Position numbers and translations under genes: made by a program. Shown here piece by piece: positions 23,968 through 31,907 of a stretch of 36,586 nt of DNA. Each line of letters opens with the position of its first letter. The stretch's first letter is position 1. This DNA is from Saprospiraceae bacterium (lineage in GTDB: Bacteria > Bacteroidota > Bacteroidia > Chitinophagales > Saprospiraceae), in assembly GCA_020628645.1 (NCBI GenBank), contig JAHDES010000063.1:1-36586 (forward strand), read 5' to 3'. The notes beneath the pieces were generated by a model, which worked only from the letters and a program-made list of their open reading frames with translations, did not search any database and was not told the origin of the DNA.

Positions 23968-25005
23968 ATGAAGAAAATTTTAATCATAGAAGATAATTTT
24001 GAGGTCAGAGATAATCTTGCCGAAATCTTAGAACTTTCTAATTATGAAGTGCACACTGCGGAGAATGGAAAAATAGGTCTAAAACTAGTACGTTCCATTG
24101 TACCTGATTTAATTCTTTGTGATGTGATGATGCCCGAATTGGATGGCTTTGGGGTGCTTAAAATTTTGGATAAAAATCCCATTCATCGCTCGATCCCTTT
24201 TATATTTTTAACAGCGAAAGCAGAAAAAGCCGATTTTAGAAAAGGCATGAATTTGGGTGCAGATGACTACATTACCAAACCATTTGATGATGTAGAATTG
24301 TTAGATGCGATTGAAATGCGTCTTAAAAAAAGTGAGGAATTGAAAAAAGTATTTGATGGGAGTCCTAGTGGATTAAATCATTTTTTAGATCAAGCAAAAG
24401 GACAGGAAGCATTGACAAGCATTTCTATAGAACGAGAAATTCGAACCTTCCGCAAACGAGATACCATTTATCAAGAAGATGATTTTCCAAAGCGATTGTA
24501 CTTTTTGGCAAGTGGTAAAATCAAACTCGTCAAGACCAGTGAAATGGGGAAGGAATACATCACGGATATTGTAAACGAAGGCAATTTCATCGGTTATCAG
24601 GCACTCATTTCAGGTATTGAATATACCGAAACGGCGGTGGCTATGGAAGATTGTGAACTTTCACTCATCCCAAAGGAAGATTTTTATGCCTTACTGTACA
24701 ACAATCGAGATTTTTCTACTCAGTTTATCAAAATGCTCGCCAACCAATCTATCGAAAAAGAAGAACAACTCTTAAGTCTAGCCTATCATTCGATTCGGCA
24801 ACGTGTTGCAGAAGCCTTATTAAAATTATACCAACGCTACGAAAACGAAGGCATCAGTATTTTAAGAGATGATCTAGCTGCTATGGTAGGCACCGCAAAA
24901 GAAAGCGTAATTCGCACCCTTACCGATTTCAAAAAAGAAGGATTGATTGAAATAAATCGTAGCAATATTACGATTCTTCAGCCTGCAAAATTATTGAATG
25001 TATAA
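23968..25005 (+). CDS. response regulator: receiver domain fused to a Crp/Fnr/FixK-type module
   Basis: A 345-residue regulator. The receiver domain (1-120) has IIEDN, phospho-acceptor D52 in LCDVMMPELDG, FLTAK and ITKPFD. A cyclic-nucleotide-binding-like domain follows (about 150-250, with IYQEDDFPKRLYFLASGKIKLV split over strands) and a C-terminal Crp-type winged helix (about 265-340) with recognition helix AKESVIRTL, keeping the Glu and Arg that Crp, Fnr and FixK use to read TGA. It lacks an FNR-type cluster of N-terminal cysteines, so oxygen sensing must come from the kinase. A second ATG at 23947 would add seven residues; the receiver consensus and the box position favour 23968. Confidence 0.87.
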   Translation: MKKILIIEDNFEVRDNLAEILELSNYEVHTAENGKIGLKLVRSIVPDLILCDVMMPELDGFGVLKILDKNPIHRSIPFIFLTAKAEKADFRKGMNLGADDYITKPFDDVELLDAIEMRLKKSEELKKVFDGSPSGLNHFLDQAKGQEALTSISIEREIRTFRKRDTIYQEDDFPKRLYFLASGKIKLVKTSEMGKEYITDIVNEGNFIGYQALISGIEYTETAVAMEDCELSLIPKEDFYALLYNNRDFSTQFIKMLANQSIEKEEQLLSLAYHSIRQRVAEALLKLYQRYENEGISILRDDLAAMVGTAKESVIRTLTDFKKEGLIEINRSNITILQPAKLLNV

Positions 25006-25035
25006 GCTTGTAAAAGTAAACACTCCCCTATTCAT

Positions 25036-25281
25036 CTAACTCGCCTTTCTTTTAGTTGTAGATGGTAATTGTACAATTGGAGTTGCGTTCTTCGTATGTA
25101 CTGTTTGTGGTTTTACAAACTGAATTTTCATTCCTGTTATTGTGCTCAAAAACACAGGAAATCCTAGTAATGCGATCCACCATTGTCCTATAAAACCGCC
25201 TAGTATTACTAAGGTCATCATTAAGTAATAACGTACTAAAGCCATTTTCCAATCCAGAGCGAAAAAATTAATTTTAAACAT
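25036..25281 (-). CDS. small two-helix membrane protein, possibly DUF2892 / YgaP-transmembrane-like
   Basis: An 81-residue protein with two hydrophobic helices (about 14-32 and 34-50, with GQWWIALLGFPVFLSTITGM) and a basic tail. The layout resembles the DUF2892 transmembrane domain found in YgaP next to rhodanese domains, but the usual Cys near the end of helix 2 is missing. The ATG at 25281 is chosen over a TTG at 25338, which would lie upstream of the likely transcription start. It is convergent with the regulator. Confidence 0.6.
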   Translation of the reverse strand: MFKINFFALDWKMALVRYYLMMTLVILGGFIGQWWIALLGFPVFLSTITGMKIQFVKPQTVHTKNATPIVQLPSTTKRKAS

Positions 25282-25347
25282 GATTTTAGGTTTAAATAAT
25301 GAAATAATTGATACCTCAAAATTCGTCTCTTCTTTCAAAACAACAAC

Positions 25348-25359
25348 TGATTCTTGTCA
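25348..25359. promoter_or_regulatory. FNR/FixK-type box, TGATTCTTGTCA, facing the small membrane protein
   Basis: On the minus strand a near -10 element GAATTTTG (25324 to 25317, 7 of 8) lies 29.5 bases from the box centre, the same spacing as at 22364. It should drive the gene starting at 25281. Confidence 0.68.
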
Positions 25360-25391
25360 ATCTTATAGATGATTTAAATCAAGATTTACCT

Positions 25392-25434
25392 TGACGATAA
25401 TCATAATTTCAGCTATAGAGCACACCTATCTTTG
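25392..25434 (+). promoter_or_regulatory. FNR/FixK-type box with perfect -10 for the thioredoxin-USP operon
   Basis: TTGACGATAATCAT (core 25392-25403) is followed by a perfect -10 TATCTTTG at 25427-25434, 29.5 bases from the box centre. Transcription should start near 25440, leaving about 34 bases of leader before the ATG at 25474, and the box sits near -41.5. Confidence 0.78.
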
Positions 25435-25473
25435 AAGTGATATTTCTTTCATTTCAACCACCAAATTTTATTA

Positions 25474-26571
25474 ATGATGATTGATTTAACCATTTACGGA
25501 ACACCTTCGGCGAGCTATGAATATGCCAAAACCAAAGTATTGACCAGTGCAAAAAAAGCTGGGATTCAATTGAATGTAGAAGAAGTAACAGATGCTAGAA
25601 AATTTATAAATGAACTAATTGGAAGCACACCTGCTTTTCGTATTGGCGAAGAAACTCGTTCTAAAGGAAAAAAATCCATAGAAGATTTCACCGAAGATGT
25701 AAACACTTGGATCTTAGAGCAAGAACAATACGGCGCATTAAAGAAATTTATTGTCCCCGTAGATTTCTCAACAACATCCAGAAACGCACTCCAATATGCT
25801 ACGGCTCTCGCCCCAAATTATGATGCGATGATACAATTATTACATCTCTATTATCCAACGCCCATCAATTCAGGAGAATATAATTACATTGATCCCAATA
25901 TGGAAAATGTACGACGAACACAGTTTGAAGAACTCACAAAAATCTACAAATCGAATTTAGATCACGCGAGTATAGACAAAATGATCGTAGATGCTCAATT
26001 TCAAGTCGGTTTTCCAGAAGAAGGTATTTTAAAGCATGTGCAACAAATGAATAATAATATGATTGTCATGGGGAGTACAGGAGAAGGAGCTGTTTTAAAA
26101 CGATTCTTTGGTTCTGTGTCGATTAGTGTGGCTCAAAAAAGTAAATCTCCCGTATTAATTGTTCCACCGAATGCTTCTTTTCGCCCCATTAAGAATATTG
26201 TTTACTGTGCGAATAATCTTCAATTAGATGCCATTGTTGGACATGAATTAATTGAATTTGCAAAACCGCATGAAGCAGCTATTCATATCGTACATGTAGG
26301 AGAAGATCATGTTTATGAAGCAGAAAATTTATTGCATTTATGGCGTAGTTTCTATCCTAAATCAAAAATTACTTATACACAAATATTCGACGACGAACCC
26401 CTAGAAGAAATCAATGAATATTGTGCAGATAATAATATTGATTTGGTAGCGGTGGGTACAGAAGAACGAGGCATTTTTGGTAATTTATTTCATTCTAGTA
26501 TGACTAAAAAAATGATTATCAACACCGAGATTCCACTCTTAGTCTTACACCGAAATGATCGCGCTTTATAG
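25474..26571 (+). CDS. thioredoxin-like domain fused to a tandem universal stress protein
   Basis: A 365-residue protein. Residues 1-80 look like a Thioredoxin_3-type domain: strand IDLTIYG, then TPSASYEY at the place of CxxC, and STPAFRI with a cis-proline. No active-site cysteine remains. Two UspA domains follow (from about 88 and 238). The first has FIVPVDFSTTSRNAL and the full ATP signature GSTGEGAVLKRFFGS; the second keeps VAVGTEERGIFGNLF. The N-terminal part resembles the free-standing protein at 18969. It is the first gene of an FNR-box promoter unit, followed after 50 bases by another USP. Confidence 0.82.
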   Translation: MMIDLTIYGTPSASYEYAKTKVLTSAKKAGIQLNVEEVTDARKFINELIGSTPAFRIGEETRSKGKKSIEDFTEDVNTWILEQEQYGALKKFIVPVDFSTTSRNALQYATALAPNYDAMIQLLHLYYPTPINSGEYNYIDPNMENVRRTQFEELTKIYKSNLDHASIDKMIVDAQFQVGFPEEGILKHVQQMNNNMIVMGSTGEGAVLKRFFGSVSISVAQKSKSPVLIVPPNASFRPIKNIVYCANNLQLDAIVGHELIEFAKPHEAAIHIVHVGEDHVYEAENLLHLWRSFYPKSKITYTQIFDDEPLEEINEYCADNNIDLVAVGTEERGIFGNLFHSSMTKKMIINTEIPLLVLHRNDRAL

Positions 26572-26621
26572 ATCTCCTCTTCAGAAAAAATCCTTTTACA
26601 AACATTAAAAATTCAATAAAA

Positions 26622-27506
26622 ATGAAAAAGATCATTATCCCAATGGATTTTACAGAAGTCGCTAATAATGCGTTTCGATATGCCTATCATTCCTTTCCAA
26701 ATGCTGAACTCTACATTGTCCACGCCAATGCAGGAATCGTGAGTACGCGACAACCGATCTACTTACAACCTGGAAAAAGTAAAGACATGGTGCTCAGTGC
26801 CGAATTGGAAAAACAAATCTTATACGAACTCAAAGTAGCGGAATTACCTCAAAATATGTCTATTCATATTTTACAAGGTGAAGTCATTCCAAGTATCCAA
26901 AAATTTGTCGCTGAAAACCAAATCGATGTTATGGTAGCGGGTACTAGAGATAAATATGATTTATTTGATCGATGGATCGGTACATTTTCATTAGGATTAG
27001 TCAAAACATTGGATATCCCTACCTATTTGATTCCCCGATATGCTACGTACAAACCCTATCAGAATGTATTGGCAGCAAGTGATTATCATGTGAAAAACAC
27101 CAATTTCTTACAGCAAATTCAAGCTTGGAATAGACCCTATCAAGCCTTTATAAAATTCCTTCATATTAGTACGAACTACAGCGACACCTTCGAGCAAGAA
27201 AAAGATAGTATAGTACAAAGCTTATTTGAAGATCAAGCCCCTTCTTTTAGTTTTGAAATAGATGCCATTTATAATAAAGATATTACGGAATCGCTCCTAG
27301 CAAATGCCTATACGATGGGGGCAGATTTATTAGTCGTCATGCCAGAAAATAGGAGTTTCCTTCACACTTTATTATTCAAAAGCATTTCTAAGGAATTAAT
27401 CCTCAAATCGAGTATTCCTATTCTTTTTTTACAAAACAGACTAGTAGCAGAAGATCTCAACAATCAAGAAGATGCAGGCATATTTTCTTTAGAAGAAGGT
27501 GCTTAA
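26622..27506 (+). CDS. tandem-domain universal stress protein with degenerate ATP motif
   Basis: A 294-residue protein with two UspA-like domains (IIIPMDFTEVANNAF at the start). In the ATP loop the second Gly is replaced (GTRDKYDLFDRWIGT), so ATP binding may be lost. It is co-transcribed with the thioredoxin-USP gene upstream and ends before a strong terminator. Confidence 0.85.
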   Translation: MKKIIIPMDFTEVANNAFRYAYHSFPNAELYIVHANAGIVSTRQPIYLQPGKSKDMVLSAELEKQILYELKVAELPQNMSIHILQGEVIPSIQKFVAENQIDVMVAGTRDKYDLFDRWIGTFSLGLVKTLDIPTYLIPRYATYKPYQNVLAASDYHVKNTNFLQQIQAWNRPYQAFIKFLHISTNYSDTFEQEKDSIVQSLFEDQAPSFSFEIDAIYNKDITESLLANAYTMGADLLVVMPENRSFLHTLLFKSISKELILKSSIPILFLQNRLVAEDLNNQEDAGIFSLEEGA

Positions 27507-27558
27507 AGCCTAAAAAATTCATAGTAGTTGTTCCGTAATGGAAATCATCAATTTTCGA

Positions 27559-27585
27559 AGAGGAGTTTGATTTAATCGCTCCTCT
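27559..27585 (+). terminator. terminator between the USP operon and the HMA-ldhA genes
   Basis: AGAGGAG pairs with CTCCTCT around a 13-base loop and is followed by ATTTTTTTAT. It lies only 24 bases before the HMA start codon, so the downstream genes depend on readthrough or on a promoter between 27507 and 27559 that I cannot define. Confidence 0.8.
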
Positions 27586-27609
27586 ATTTTTTTATAAATT
27601 AATTTCACC

Positions 27610-27885
27610 ATGCTTAAAAGAACCTTATCTCTTCATAATTTAAAATGTGGTGGATGTGCATCCACTATAATCAATGCTTTATCTAAGATTGATACGCTGA
27701 CCAATATAAAAGTTGATATAGAAAATGAGTTGGTCTCTTTCGACTATAAAAGTCCTCAGAGTTTAGAACAAGCCATTCAGCGATTACAGAAACTGGGCTA
27801 TCCTCTTGCAACGAATGATAATCATCTAAGGGATAAAGCTAAGTCGTATCTAAGTTGTGCCATAGGGCGAATTTCTAAGACTTAA
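27610..27885 (+). CDS. small HMA-domain metal-binding protein
   Basis: A 91-residue protein with a heavy-metal-associated domain: LKCGGCAST gives the metal-binding cysteines C13 and C16, and the rest fits the ferredoxin-like fold (VDIENELVSFDY, LQKLGYPL). Such domains bind Cu+ or other soft metals and act as chaperones or in P-type ATPases, none of which is encoded nearby. It starts 11 bases before ldhA and is co-transcribed with it. Confidence 0.82.
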   Translation: MLKRTLSLHNLKCGGCASTIINALSKIDTLTNIKVDIENELVSFDYKSPQSLEQAIQRLQKLGYPLATNDNHLRDKAKSYLSCAIGRISKT

Positions 27886-27896
27886 ACTTTTAACTA

Positions 27897-28886
27897 ATGA
27901 AAATTGCTATCTATAGTTGTCATGATTACTTCCAAGCTTTTCTGGAAACTCAAAATAATGGAGCATTTGAACTGATACCAATTAAAACTGCTTTGCGAAA
28001 AAATACAACTCATTTAGCGGAAGGCTGTACTGCCATCTCCATTTTTTCGAAAGATAAAGCAGATGCTACTATTTTAACACAACTTCATAAAATGGGGGTT
28101 CAATTTATAGCCTTACGCTCGGCAGGGTATAACAATATTGATCTTGAAAAAGCTAAGGAATTAAATATAAAAGTAGCCAGAGTTCCCGCATATTCTCCCC
28201 ATGCTATTGCAGAACATACCATTGCTTTGATATTGGCTCTAAGTCGTAAATTAATTCTAGCCAACCAACGAGTTCATCAATATAATTTCTCCATTGAAGG
28301 ATTAACAGGTTTTAATTTAGGGAAAAAAACAGTAGGGATAATTGGTACAGGAAATATCGGTAAAGCAACCATCCAAATTTTAGCAGGATTTGGGAGTACT
28401 ATTTTAGCTTATGATCTTCAAAAAGATCAATGTTTAGCAACGAAATATGGCGTAAAATACGTATCTTTTGAAGTATTGTTAGCTCAATCGGATATTATTA
28501 GTTTACACTTACCGCTAAATGAATCTACCAAGTATATTATCAATCAAAAAAGTATTCAACAAATGAAAAAGGGCGTAATGCTAATCAATACCAGTAGAGG
28601 AAAACATCTACACACAAAAGCGGTAATTGAAGCCTTGAAAAGTGGTCATATCAGTGCATTAGGAGTAGACGTTTATGAAAATGAAAGCGATTATTTCTTT
28701 GAAGATCATTCAAATGAAGTTATGCAAGACGATACACTAGCTCGTTTATTAAGTTTTTCCAATGTCATACTTACTCCTCATCAAGCTTTCTTAACCGAAA
28801 CAGCCTTATTAAATATTGCTGAAACGACGATTGAAAATATTTCAGCTTTCCAAAAAGGAAAAATCAATAAAAATTTTTTAGTATAA
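27897..28886 (+). CDS. ldhA: fermentative D-lactate dehydrogenase
   Basis: An NAD-dependent D-2-hydroxyacid dehydrogenase of 329 residues, the same length as Escherichia coli LdhA. It reduces pyruvate to D-lactate to recycle NADH when respiration fails. The Rossmann motif is VGIIGTGNIGKA. Catalytic residues are R234 (NTSRGK), E263 (DVYENE) and H295 (TPHQAF). The stretch DVYENESDYFFEDHSNE is typical of the LdhA branch rather than of phosphoglycerate dehydrogenases. Its place inside a putative low-oxygen gene island suits a fermentative role. Confidence 0.88.
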   Translation: MKIAIYSCHDYFQAFLETQNNGAFELIPIKTALRKNTTHLAEGCTAISIFSKDKADATILTQLHKMGVQFIALRSAGYNNIDLEKAKELNIKVARVPAYSPHAIAEHTIALILALSRKLILANQRVHQYNFSIEGLTGFNLGKKTVGIIGTGNIGKATIQILAGFGSTILAYDLQKDQCLATKYGVKYVSFEVLLAQSDIISLHLPLNESTKYIINQKSIQQMKKGVMLINTSRGKHLHTKAVIEALKSGHISALGVDVYENESDYFFEDHSNEVMQDDTLARLLSFSNVILTPHQAFLTETALLNIAETTIENISAFQKGKINKNFLV

Positions 28887-28897
28887 AATTACATTCT

Positions 28898-29587
28898 ATG
28901 AAAAATCCCCTAACTCTTTCTAATTCTAAAACTAACATTTCAATAGTTTTTCATAAGCTATCAGATAGCGAATGGTACGAATTACAAAAAAAATATGTTC
29001 CCATCTATGAAGATTGGGACTTTTTGATGTTTTTGGATTTTCATCATTACAAAAAGAGTAATTTTAATTTAGCCAAAATGTATGTGGCTCTCTTTTCCGT
29101 TTTTGGCGACCACAATGGCTATGATGATTATAAATCTTCCTTTTCTTATCGTTTTAAATTAAGTATCAAAAAACAAGATAAAACGTATACGTACGGACTC
29201 AACATGCATGAGATGAAAGGGAATATGCCTTATTTTTCCTATTATCGAGAACCCAGAGAAGGGGAATCAGTAAATACTTATCAAAACCCAATTAATGAAG
29301 AATTTTCAAAAGAAGATATGCGTCATTGTACCCTAATGCTCATCGCTTATTTGGAAGGTTTTTTTATATCGTATAAAACCTACTTCAATCAGCCTTTTTA
29401 TCGGATCAATCGAGCAGGTTATTTAATTTATGGATATGACAAAGATGATTTTTTTGTCAATCAATACCCTTATGAAAACGATGAAGATTATGAGCATTTC
29501 CAAAAAGAAATAGAGCGTTTTAAAAACATCAAACATCTCCAAACGGATATGAGCAAGGGGAGTTGGGGTAGCGATAATAAAGAATAA
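28898..29587 (+). CDS. hypothetical protein
   Basis: A 229-residue soluble protein, rich in Tyr, Phe, Lys and Asp, without signal peptide or membrane segment. I do not recognise a family. The acidic, aromatic composition (EDWDFLMFLDFHHY near 38-51) gives no clear motif. It begins 11 bases after ldhA and is therefore the third gene of the HMA-ldhA transcript. Confidence 0.7.
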   Translation: MKNPLTLSNSKTNISIVFHKLSDSEWYELQKKYVPIYEDWDFLMFLDFHHYKKSNFNLAKMYVALFSVFGDHNGYDDYKSSFSYRFKLSIKKQDKTYTYGLNMHEMKGNMPYFSYYREPREGESVNTYQNPINEEFSKEDMRHCTLMLIAYLEGFFISYKTYFNQPFYRINRAGYLIYGYDKDDFFVNQYPYENDEDYEHFQKEIERFKNIKHLQTDMSKGSWGSDNKE

Positions 29588-29602
29588 AAAATCTAGTATT
29601 GA

Positions 29603-29917
29603 TTAGCGTTTTCTTTTACTAGGTTTATTTGGATTATAATGTTGAAAGACTGTATCGATAAAACTAAGAATGATACCTATCCCTATAATGATGTAAACAA
29701 TGGTAAATATTTTTCCTGCATCTGTTTGTGGAGAAAAATCGCCATATCCTACTGTTGTCAAGGTAATAACTGAAAAATAAACAGAGTCGATCCAACTCCA
29801 ACCTTCCAAATAATGATAAACTGTACTTCCTCCCGCAATGATTAAAGCCGTCGTTAGCAATAGATTTCTATATTCTTCATCCTTTAAAAAGGAGATGGTC
29901 GTTTTAATGATAGACAT
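29603..29917 (-). CDS. two-transmembrane potassium channel
   Basis: A 104-residue minimal K+ channel: helix 1 (about 18-36), pore helix and selectivity filter TVGYGD (55-60), helix 2 (about 68-88), and a short basic tail. It has no cytoplasmic ligand-binding (RCK) domain, as in KcsA-type channels. It would form a tetramer in the inner membrane and affect membrane potential. A degenerate FNR-type half-site lies upstream. It is convergent with the hypothetical gene at 28898. Confidence 0.88.
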   Translation of the reverse strand: MSIIKTTISFLKDEEYRNLLLTTALIIAGGSTVYHYLEGWSWIDSVYFSVITLTTVGYGDFSPQTDAGKIFTIVYIIIGIGIILSFIDTVFQHYNPNKPSKRKR

Positions 29918-29968
29918 GTAGATACGTTTAGATGGTAAAAATTAATTACTCCAATAAATTGTTCGAAC

Positions 29969-29980
29969 TGACAAAAAATA
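29969..29980 (-). promoter_or_regulatory. degenerate FNR-like site, TGACAAAAAATA
   Basis: Only one half matches the box. A -10-like TAATTTTT (29944 to 29937 on the minus strand, 7 of 8) lies 30.5 bases from its centre, similar to the good boxes. It may give weak control of the K+ channel gene. Confidence 0.35.
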
Positions 29981-30153
29981 TTTTTCATAATATGAAAAGT
30001 AAATTTAACCACGAATGCATGAATTTTTAGCGAATAGTACTCGAATTTATACCTAAAATAAGACATTCTCATTATGATGATCTAAGAATTTAGTCGATTC
30101 AAGTACCACCAATATGTCAGTAAAAAAAATGCCCAAAAGATAAGAAATAAAAA

Positions 30154-30183
30154 GGTGTCTAACTTAAAAATTAAGTAGACACC
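30154..30183 (-). terminator. terminator after the lipoprotein gene at 30248
   Basis: GGTGTCT plus ACTTAA pairs with TTAAGT plus AGACACC with one bulged base. On the minus strand it is followed by TTTTTATTTCTT, as in an intrinsic terminator. Confidence 0.75.
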
Positions 30184-30247
30184 ATCCATGAAACTCACAC
30201 AAGCTTTAAGTTGGATCATTGCTTTTAAGCAAAGGCACTCCTTATAA

Positions 30248-30946
30248 TCAACTTCTAATAATATAAATTGGATCGATCGGCAAAGGCTTTAATATATCAC
30301 ATTCGCGGAGATAGCCTTTGGAGACAATATTCTCAAATTCTACTAAGGTTGGTCGCAGGATAAATTGTGTCTTATCTTCATCCAAGGCGCGCGTTCGGTA
30401 ATTCGGAGAAATCGTTTCAATATCTTTCAGTTTGGGTGGAATTTCAATGTATTCCCATTGCAAACTTCCATCTACCATAGGACTCACCATAAAAGTAGAC
30501 CAGTGGTTTTGTCCATCTTTGATATTCATAAAAAGCCGTCCTTTATACAATTTGGCAACTTCATTTTCGGCAAAACGAAATAAGGTGTCGACTTCAAATA
30601 TTTTAGCTTCGATAATGCTATCACTTAAAAACTCAAAAGGCACACAACTTTCTTTCCAGGGAAAAAACAGGGTACTATCCAGCACAACACAATCTTCAGA
30701 TTGTTCGACTTTATCCAGTGTTGTAATAAATTTAAAATAGGTTTCTTGATAGACTAAATTTTCATTGACATACATCAAAGTACTATCACTTTCACAAAGG
30801 TATACCCCTTGAAAACTTGGAGGAATATGATTAATCGCCTCTACTTCTGGAGGCATAGCATCTTCAAAAACGACTAATGGTTCACAAGCAAAAAAGAGCA
30901 AACTCCATCCTAAGATTCCGATATAAATAAGGGTAAAGATTTTCAT
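30248..30946 (-). CDS. lipoprotein of unknown function
   Basis: A 232-residue protein with a lipoprotein signal (LLFFAC, C21). The mature part is probably beta-rich, with repeated short strand-like segments, and I do not recognise a family. It is the only gene here without an obvious FNR-type box upstream, and it is separated from the USP operon by a hairpin at 31019-31050. Its link to the island is uncertain. Confidence 0.7.
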   Translation of the reverse strand: MKIFTLIYIGILGWSLLFFACEPLVVFEDAMPPEVEAINHIPPSFQGVYLCESDSTLMYVNENLVYQETYFKFITTLDKVEQSEDCVVLDSTLFFPWKESCVPFEFLSDSIIEAKIFEVDTLFRFAENEVAKLYKGRLFMNIKDGQNHWSTFMVSPMVDGSLQWEYIEIPPKLKDIETISPNYRTRALDEDKTQFILRPTLVEFENIVSKGYLRECDILKPLPIDPIYIIRS

Positions 30947-31018
30947 TTTAATGATTTTTTTAAAGTTTATAAAACGAGCATAGCTAATTTTTAATCATAT
31001 AAAGGCATGATTAAAATA

Positions 31019-31050
31019 ATCGTGGGACAACTTGGAGTCGACTCCACGAT
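31019..31050 (-). terminator. terminator after the USP operon
   Basis: ATCGTGG and CCACGAT form the outer stem, with an inner GGAGTCGACTCC self-complementary stretch offering an alternative fold. On the minus strand TTATTTTAATC follows. It lies 10 bases after the stop of the gene at 31060. Confidence 0.55.
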
Positions 31051-31059
31051 AAAATGACA

Positions 31060-31872
31060 TTAAGAAAAAATGAGTAGTGGTAAATACGACTGAAGCAGTA
31101 ATTTCCGACTAACACTAGAATGATAGAGCCGTTCCCAATAGGAGCGATGAGGTTTGTAAAATGCTAACAAATCAAAATCATTATTGAGCATGGTTTGGAC
31201 AATTCCTTCTTCTACCGTTCGAGCATGTGAAGTTCGGAACGTAATATCTGGTAGAGGCTTATTTTTATGGAAAATATCTAAACCATAATCAGGCGTGATA
31301 TGCAGCATTTCAATAGTCATATCTTTATATTTTGCGGAAAAATCAAATAACCAATCTAGGGCTTTTTCTTCCTCTTCAATCATCTCATCCCCATATTTCA
31401 TAGCAGTAGGAAAAAGAATGTGCTTCATTTGTCTAAATTTCGCACCAGTTGGAATGGCTAGAACGGGTGCTTTGCTTTTATGGATTGTATGCGCAGTTAC
31501 GCTTCCAATAATTCGTCCCATGTAGGTATATTTTTGGCGAAGTGCCATAACTACTAAGTCGGCATCAATTGTATTCGCTTCGTCAGCAATATCAGAAGAA
31601 GGATAGATTCCATAAACGGCATGTATATCCCCTCTTTTTTCCGTAGGGAGTTGTTCCATAAGTTGCTGTAAAAGTGCTTCTACTTCTTCTTTTTTATTAT
31701 CTAAGATTTGGGAGGCGACATCTGCTGGTAAATAAGTTAAGGATTGTACAGGGATATTGTACACATGAATAAGATCAATGCTCACGGCTTGCTCCGCAAA
31801 ACAGGCTTTGACATATTCAAAGGCATTGGTACAATAGTCTGAAAAATTAGTCGCGAATAATATTTTTTGCAT
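31060..31872 (-). CDS. tandem-domain universal stress protein with degenerate ATP motif
   Basis: A 270-residue protein with two UspA-like domains (ILFATNFSDYCTNAF at the start). The ATP loop is altered: ALRQKYTYMGRIIGS lacks the first two glycines but keeps the final GS. ATP binding is therefore doubtful. It is the last gene of the four-gene operon that starts at 33517. Confidence 0.85.
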   Translation of the reverse strand: MQKILFATNFSDYCTNAFEYVKACFAEQAVSIDLIHVYNIPVQSLTYLPADVASQILDNKKEEVEALLQQLMEQLPTEKRGDIHAVYGIYPSSDIADEANTIDADLVVMALRQKYTYMGRIIGSVTAHTIHKSKAPVLAIPTGAKFRQMKHILFPTAMKYGDEMIEEEEKALDWLFDFSAKYKDMTIEMLHITPDYGLDIFHKNKPLPDITFRTSHARTVEEGIVQTMLNNDFDLLAFYKPHRSYWERLYHSSVSRKLLLQSYLPLLIFS

Positions 31873-31907
31873 GATGAATGGTTTAAGCTAGTGGTTCAAG
31901 AAAGGAT

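Larger units (their letters stand above)
29918..30247. other. intergenic region between the K+ channel and a lipoprotein gene
   Basis: Holds a degenerate FNR-like site and a terminator (both listed separately). The only other item is a 19-codon frame beginning at 30188, which I do not consider a gene. Confidence 0.5.

Noticed and set aside
27551-27580. TTGATTTAATCG as an FNR-type box before the HMA gene
   Set aside because: Only one half-site matches, and it lies in the loop of the terminator hairpin.
30188-30244. A 19-codon frame starting MKLTQALSWI after the 30154 hairpin, looking like a transposase start or leader peptide
   Set aside because: It is too short, has no family evidence and no transposase remains follow it; the hairpin before it is better explained as the minus-strand lipoprotein terminator.
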